A DNA stretch of 64,000 nucleotides. Source: Marthasterias glacialis (taxonomy: Eukaryota > Echinodermata > Asteroidea > Forcipulatida > Asteriidae). Under the pieces are notes generated by a model, which saw only the letters and a program-made list of their open reading frames with translations, had not been told where the DNA came from and did no database searches. This document shows positions 58,681-64,000 of this stretch, one piece after another. A program made the position numbers and the translations under genes. How positions within the stretch are numbered: the stretch's first letter is position 1; each line of letters begins with the position of its first letter. The stretch is from positions 15,519,838 to 15,583,837 of the forward strand of contig OU452231.1 of the NCBI GenBank assembly GCA_911728455.2. Direction: 5' to 3'.

Positions 58681-59224
58681 AAGCTAAACTTAAATCACAA
58701 AATTTAACACTTGTATGTAGGTGACTGTTGTATGTCTAGAAGTGTTCTGCTAGGTATATTCTACCAGTTTGTGCTGTGAAACCTTTGTGGTGACACGAGC
58801 TCTCACTTTTTTCTGGCCCGTGCTTAGTCGTGGGATTAACTCAATGACGTCATCATAGCAATCACTAAGCAATGAGGCTTGTCAGGTACCGTCTCTATAG
58901 AGAGGACATCTTTGAATACCAGACCGTTATGTCAATACTTTCGTGTTCATAACAAAGTAGACATAGGCACATCTGTATGATTGCATGTACCGGCGCATGT
59001 ACCGACCAACGAATGGTACGAAACGGCTTGCAAAAATGTGTTTAAACTCATGTAGCCAACATGTTCATACACTCCAATGAAACAACGCAAATCTTTAATT
59101 TCTTGTCGGAAAACTAACGAAAAACTGCTTTGTTAGTATGAGGTTCTAGCAAAAATCTTCCGTCAAAAATCCTGCCATCTGTAGAAGGACTGCAAATGTG
59201 AGTTTTTATCTCATGCCGAAAATT
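58680..59224. other. No gene recognised
   Basis: Spacer between the SINE and MITE copy C, without supported exons or repeats. Confidence 0.4.
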
Positions 59225-59994
59225 AATAGACCGATTGCGCGACCCGCGTCACGTGACCTATTGTGGGTATTAAAATATGTAAACAAATACGACGTTCTCC
59301 ACAGGAAAATGCGTACGGTACATGATGATTGTTTCAAACAAATTTTGTTTATTCGATCGAGGCTTTTTTTTCTCGAAATCTGTGAAAATGTTCAAGAGTT
59401 TGTACCAGAGACCTTCGAGTGGCTGAATAAAGCCAATAAGGACAGTTCCAGCAAGTCTCGGAAATTGTACTAGTAACGTATAGAATAAGGCCAGACGACC
59501 GCGATCACACACTTTTCAACACAAGAACTTCAAAGTTTTGAAGCTGAATTATCAAAAGAAATTGCTTTCCAAAACTGTGAAAGGCTAGGTATAAATGCTC
59601 ACTTTTCCAACGTTCTTTACCTTTTTATACATAGTGATTTAGGCCTACATTGCAAAAAAAAACAACAACAAAAAAACAAAAAAAAACAGGCGGTTGGCTA
59701 CATAGTCGTCCGACGCCGGTAGTGCATAACTAAAAATAAACCTCTTTTGTAGTAGAATACTGGTAGTTTATGAAACAGTAATGCGATTAATATCAATGTC
59801 ACAACATACAACTTTAATAAAATGGCTTAGTAATTGTGTTATTATTACCAAAAGCCGACTTTTGGTGTGACTCTGTCGGTCACGGCATGTATTTGCACGT
59901 AATTTGCCATCAGCTCAAATGACGTAGTAGGCCTACCCACAATAGGTCACGTGATGACAAAACATGTGAACATTGGTCGCGCAATCGGTCTATT
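59225..59994 (-). mobile_element. TIR MITE family 'AATAGACCGATTGCGCG', copy C
   Basis: Opposite orientation to copies A and B. The ends are AATAGACCGATTGCGCGACC and, reversed, AATAGACCGATTGCGCGACC then AATGTTCACATG; both carry TCACGTGACC nearby. Same internal blocks. Best-preserved termini of the three copies, 770 bp. Confidence 0.8.
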
Positions 59995-60024
59995 GGCGAG
60001 TTTGTTTTGAAAATGTAATCACTT

Positions 60025-61211
60025 AAAGGGACACATTGCCTTCTCAAATGTCATGAAATTGTGTTGTTTGGAAATGTTCTTTATCTTTTTTTAAGAGTTG
60101 TTCGTGCAATAAAATCTATAATGTGTTGTAATTGGTGAGTAGTGATTAAAAAAAAAGAAAACTGGCCTCTGACACCCGACATCTGACCCGCGAAACATAG
60201 CCGTATTTCCAGCAGTAAATACCACTGTCCAAATAATGCGAAAAATGCCATTTAAGCAGTCATCAGGCTGGCGCCCAGCAGCCAGTGGCCTGGTAAACCT
60301 ACCAGATGAACGCCAGGTACCATTTGACTCTAGCGCGACATGTAATTTTTAAAACACCCGCAGCATATCACTCAGCCAGTAAATACATGTAGGCTCCACA
60401 AGATTTTTAGTGACAGAAATGCTCTCAAAAAATCGTTCTCACCTGTTTATAGCAACCCTGTGAATGACTCATCTTCACCATGTCTCGACATATCCCTGAG
60501 CGAAATCCATATTTTACAGTTGGTGTTGCCAACAGTTGACTCCAAAAGAGCCTTTTTCCGTTGCTCTTGACGAAAACATTTTTTTGCGCAATTTGCGCAG
60601 ATTTTTTCAGTGGACGTCCCCTAGTTTGAGTTAGAGATGACATGGATGATGCAGGTTTACCTGATGTGTCCATGGTTCAGCTACACTTAGGCGCAGGCCC
60701 CTAAACAGGTTTTCGTCTTTTTGCTTACGAATATTGTAAGGCCTGACTACCGAGTGAGGCACACCAACAAAAAATCTACCAGAACACTAAAACAGCACTT
60801 GGAACCAGACCTTCTTGCGCGCCACAATCCGTTGCCGCTAGGTTGGCCCCTCGGCATGAATAGGCATGTGATCTACGACGACCGTGTCCATGGTGTGTCC
60901 GTCCTGGTCCCTGGGCCGGGGGCCTAGGCTGGACGGCCCAAGAAGCAGAGCAGGCTTCGCCTCAGCCAGCCTTGCTCCACAAACTCATTGCAAGACTTGC
61001 GGCTTGGCCAAAGTGGAATTAAAAAGTGTATAACCATTTATTTGTCTGTTTGGCAGACCACTTTTGGTCACGAAGTTAAACAAAAACCGCACAATTTGAA
61101 GGAATAGGCCTATTATGTGAAACTTTATATTCTACTTTTAAAAAATCTTTCCAACATGTCTATTTCATTTTTATAGTACAAAGCGCCCAATCAAAAGCAT
61201 TGTGTCCCTTT
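60025..61211. mobile_element. TIR element with AAAGGGACACA ends (~1.19 kb)
   Basis: The left end AAAGGGACACATTGCCTT and the right end reversed AAAGGGACACAATGCTTT form an inverted pair. The flanks (AATCACTT and CAATCGGA) give no clean 8-bp duplication. Inside is a minus-strand open frame with an AT-hook-like motif (60425-60673). Superfamily not assigned. Confidence 0.6.
60425..60673 (-). CDS. Small open frame with AT-hook-like motif inside a TIR element
   Basis: 82 codons from ATG at 60673 in a strong context (ACCATGG). It starts MDTSGKPASSMSSLTQTRGR, and the following RGRPLKKS resembles an AT-hook (core GRP flanked by basic residues). Basic overall. Its location inside the TIR element suggests a remnant or exon of an element-encoded DNA-binding protein. 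No catalytic motif is visible. It could be spurious. Confidence 0.3.
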   Translation of the reverse strand: MDTSGKPASSMSSLTQTRGRPLKKSAQIAQKNVFVKSNGKRLFWSQLLATPTVKYGFRSGICRDMVKMSHSQGCYKQVRTIF

Positions 61212-61299
61212 CAATCGGATGCATTAACATGAAGGCTTATTTTAGTAAGAGGGTCTTAAGGGGAAACAATCCGTCCGAAATACTGCCATCTTCGCGCTG

Positions 61300-61398
61300 T
61301 AAGTTAATATACCGATCCAAGCCCCCCCCCCCTTTGCTGTATTGACCAATCACAGACGTGATTGCGCAACCAGAAGTCCGACAAACACTTTGGTGCAT
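61300..61398 (+). repeat. Element-like terminus TTAATATACCGATCC
   Basis: A stretch of about 95 bases resembles 62389-62485 in order: AATA.ACCGATCCA, AAGCCCC, GTATTGACC.ATC, AATCCGACAAA or AAGTCCGACAAA. Both also recall the AATAGACCGAT ends of the 760-bp MITE family. These are probably 5' ends of two related elements. Confidence 0.45.
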
Positions 61399-61462
61399 AT
61401 GGCGAGCGTGTTGGATGTTGTTTTTGAAGATGGGAACTATTCAATCGAAAAATATCCTGAAC
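61399..61462 (+). CDS. Orphan first-exon-like segment
   Basis: ATG at 61399 opens MASVLDVVFEDGNYSIEKYP and then meets a perfect donor (GTAAGT at 61463). No downstream exon was found before the window's next repeats. The segment directly follows an element-like terminus, so it may be the first coding exon of a transposon gene rather than of a host gene. Not recognised. Confidence 0.35.
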
Positions 61463-61469
61463 GTAAGTA

Positions 61470-62070
61470 GGAAACATCAACATCAGTGAAATATTTACTT
61501 TGACGAACAGGATATGCAGGAGCCGTTGTGATGTTTAGAAGAACAAAAATCGGTTTTGTTTTTTATCTTTAGGCTTACTATTTTGATATAAAGCTTGTGC
61601 CAATCATTTTGAGAAATACGGTGTAACCTTGGGTGACAATTTTCTTTGGGTGTTATGCTAAACGTCGTCGTCACGGGTTTGCCGTGTCGTATTAACAACT
61701 GTATACTTTTGAAATGCACTTGGCAAGTGCGCCACGTTTAAGCAAATTTTGTGTTAATATAGGTATGCGTAATATTATTCTTATAGCTAGCGAAGGCCTC
61801 ATAATCACACTTTCTAAAACTACAACTTATTAGTATGTGGAACCTTCATGAGCCATTTTCTCAAAAACTTAAGTAGCTATTGTGAGAGAAGTTAGCTTCA
61901 CGTTGTGCATTTTAAAATCAGAGGACTATGGGATACATGTATTTGCTCAACCATCCCCTGAAGATGGAGAAAAGAAACCCTTTTTCTTAATGACCGTTTT
62001 CTATCAATGGCAACTTTTACCCTTCATAATGAACCGATACTGTAAAAGAAACAGTACCTTCTACTTCTTC
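61470..62070. other. No gene recognised
   Basis: AT-rich sequence after the orphan donor. Short frames only, no acceptor-exon pair that I can support. Confidence 0.35.
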
Positions 62071-62074
62071 CTAT

Positions 62075-62251
62075 TGACCCCTTGAACGTACGTCTCACGC
62101 GGCGACTGTGCTCGGCGCTCATCATTTTGGAGTAAACGCCTCATCGCCTAAAATGCGCACCACACTGTATAACACACAGTGACATTGATTTCCAAAATGG
62201 CGCAACCAATACTAGTGTGATGATGACGTCAGGTGAATTGGGTCAATAATC
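62075..62251 (-). mobile_element. MITE with ATTGACCC ends, copy 1
   Basis: Ends ATTGACCCCTTG and, reversed, ATTGACCCAATTCACC. The interior, reversed, includes CTGACGTCA, GGTTGCGCCATTTTGGAAAT and GTGCGCATTTTAGG, all also found in the same order at 63188-63352. Confidence 0.65.
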
Positions 62252-62380
62252 TGCAGTGTCTGAACTCAGGATATAACGCCAAGGAGCAGTTAAAATATAG
62301 TTCAGTGCCTTGTTCAAAGACACAAGCCGGGGTTGGAATCTACAATCAGACGACAATGCATCATACTGCTCATCAGCCAT
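62246..62380 (-). pseudogene. 45-codon open frame ending in a MITE
   Basis: ATG at 62380 (ACACAATGGCTGATG) opens MADEQYDALSSDCRFQPRL and runs to a TGA supplied by the terminus of the neighbouring MITE (TTGACCC). It may be a gene or element fragment cut by the MITE. Not recognised. Confidence 0.25.
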
Positions 62381-63187
62381 TGTGTTAATAAACCGATCCA
62401 TTAATAAGCCCCGTCTACTTACGTATTGACCTATCGCAGCCTTGACAACGCCACTGAAAATCCGACAAAAGCCCGACACATTAAAAGTAAAACCGCCGCC
62501 ATTGTTCTGACACACAACAGCGCACACAACTGTTTTAACTTTTGTTTTGTTTTAATTTTTTCGTATTTCTGGTGGTGCAAATCCCACAGCAGCGGTCCCT
62601 GTACAGTTGTGTAAAAGTGTTCATGTCTGTATTGTTCTTTGCTCAAATGGCCACGAAACTAAATCCATACTGTTCACGAAAACCATGTAGGCCTACTTTA
62701 CAATCTGATAGGAAAAAACACACAATGGCTGCACCATAATAAAAAATATGGTCAATGGAAAGTTATTGTTAGTTTCTCGTCAACCTATCTCTGGAAGATT
62801 ATGAGGCTGCTTGCCTGTTGTTTGTTTGTTTGTTTGTTTGTTTGTTTGTATGTTATTTTTTTAAATATTTTTTTCAATATTTATTTATATTTTGTAAATT
62901 TAATGTTTGTTTATACTGGGGAAACCTTTCAGCGAAACATTATTTTTCAAAGGTGCCCAGCAATTACAAACATTCATTAATATAACAATAATATAACAAT
63001 GAAAAATTGTAAAAAACATTAAAAGATATTACATTGTTGTTCACTCTTGTCAGAATGCATGCCCGTTTAAATGGCAAATGTACCTGTTTTATAGAGCTTT
63101 GAAATGATGCTGGAGAGTAGAGACTATCGATGACTAGTCCATGTACGGTATAGATTTATTGCTCGAAAATAAGGACTCGACCAAAAG

Positions 63188-63352
63188 CCCATTGACCCAA
63201 ATCATCTGACGTCAAAATCAAAATAATGTTGGTTGCGCCATTTTGGAAATCGATGTCTCCGTGTGATGCTAGTGCGCATTTTAGGCCACTTGGCGTTTAC
63301 AAAATGGTGAGCGTGGCACGGTTGCCGTGTGTGGCGTGCGTGCAAGGGGTCA
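63188..63352 (+). mobile_element. MITE with ATTGACCC ends, copy 2
   Basis: Opposite orientation to the copy at 62075. Starts ATTGACCCAAATCATCTGAC and ends with AAGGGGTCA. Shares GGTTGCGCCATTTTGGAAAT and GTGCGCATTTTAGGCCA. Confidence 0.6.
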
Positions 63353-64000
63353 CTTACCGTTTTTGTCAGCCAAGTAATTTTTTCTTATTTTTATCGTTAA
63401 TTCATGAACATGAGAAAAAGAAAAAAATGTAAATAATTAAAATGGATAATGAAAATTTTTCATGCTGGGACAAAATTACATTTTTCAAATGCTGAATTCG
63501 TCAAAGCAAGGGAAACGTGTACCGTGTTTCAATAATTAATTCCGCGTTTATTTATAAAATGATTTTATTATTAATGGGAAATTTATCTTGGCTGTGGAAT
63601 TTGGCTAGAAAGACAAGTTAAAAAACGTGTATCAAGGTTGAATTTATAGGCTGTATTGAATTTGCTGTGTCTATATACTGTATACACCTTGTACATGTAC
63701 AATGTTACTGATGAACTGGGCTGCACAGCCTCATTGCACCATCGTGATGCCGCAACAATTGGAGGAAAACTCGTGGTCTAAAAAATCAATACAGCCATGA
63801 ATATGTATATAGAACCCTACCTTTATGGTATCACTATGGGATCAATTTCCACATGCGTAGCATTGATGGTTATGCAAGTTGCTGGTTTCCTGGGTACTCT
63901 TGCATGCAGGTGCTTGGGTGCATACACAATGAGCTTGCATGACATCTACTTTTTAGATATATTGAAACGTCGTCAATGTATAGGCATTGTGCAGTCATAC
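63353..64000. other. No gene recognised
   Basis: AT-rich to the window end, with ATG-rich and ATTAAT phrases but no supported gene, repeat or RNA. Confidence 0.4.

Noticed and set aside
60721-60927. 68-codon frame RVRHTNKKSTRTLKQHLEP
   Set aside because: Vaguely transposase-like in composition, but no motif is recognisable and it lies opposite in strand to the AT-hook frame; too weak to call.

Overview
The window reads as an AT-rich, intron-bearing animal genome. A conserved metazoan gene (DDRGK1) sits at the left end, split into small exons with GT/AG borders and introns of 1.3 to 2.9 kb. A single-exon rhodopsin-type GPCR lies at 54.4-56.2 kb. Most of the rest is transposable-element sequence. 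The mixture of Ty3/gypsy elements, R4/Dong-like, RTE-like and CR1/jockey-type LINEs, many TIR elements and long microsatellites fits a marine invertebrate. My best guess is an echinoderm or other invertebrate deuterostome, but the species cannot be fixed from sequence alone.

Layout. 1-9.6 kb: the last five exons of DDRGK1 (+), with repeat-rich introns. 10.3-12.5 kb: a tRNA-like scrap and a 532-bp TIR element packed with palindromic repeats. 12.67-22.29 kb: one young Ty3/gypsy element with 780-bp LTRs, gag, protease, RT, RNase H, integrase and an extra C2H2 zinc-finger ORF. Its right half, from the integrase core to the 3' LTR plus about 1.1 kb of flank, is inverted. 22.8-30.5 kb: a gypsy protease scrap (+) abutting a decayed gypsy element (-), which is itself interrupted by an internally deleted LINE. 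A foldback hairpin lies in that element's putative LTR. 31.5-39.9 kb: MITEs, four minisatellites, a degenerate RTE LINE interrupted by a minisatellite, and a possible solo LTR. 40.1-53.4 kb: a CR1-type LINE tail ending in (TTA)n, then four near-identical R4/Dong-like elements in the same orientation, each bounded by (TTA)n, then a composite microsatellite. 54.4-56.2 kb: the GPCR. 56.5-64 kb: (TTTG)n, a tRNA-derived SINE, several TIR elements and an orphan exon-like segment.

The host genes show no functional link to each other. DDRGK1 belongs to the ER UFMylation machinery. The GPCR is an orphan receptor with atypical TM6 and TM7 signatures. The most informative biology is in the elements: an LTR retrotransposon with a zinc-finger gene where env would be, caught split by an inversion, and an array of RLE-type LINEs that appear to have inserted repeatedly into TAA microsatellites, including the tail of an unrelated LINE. 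The LINE copies share a hairpin that contains their stop codon.
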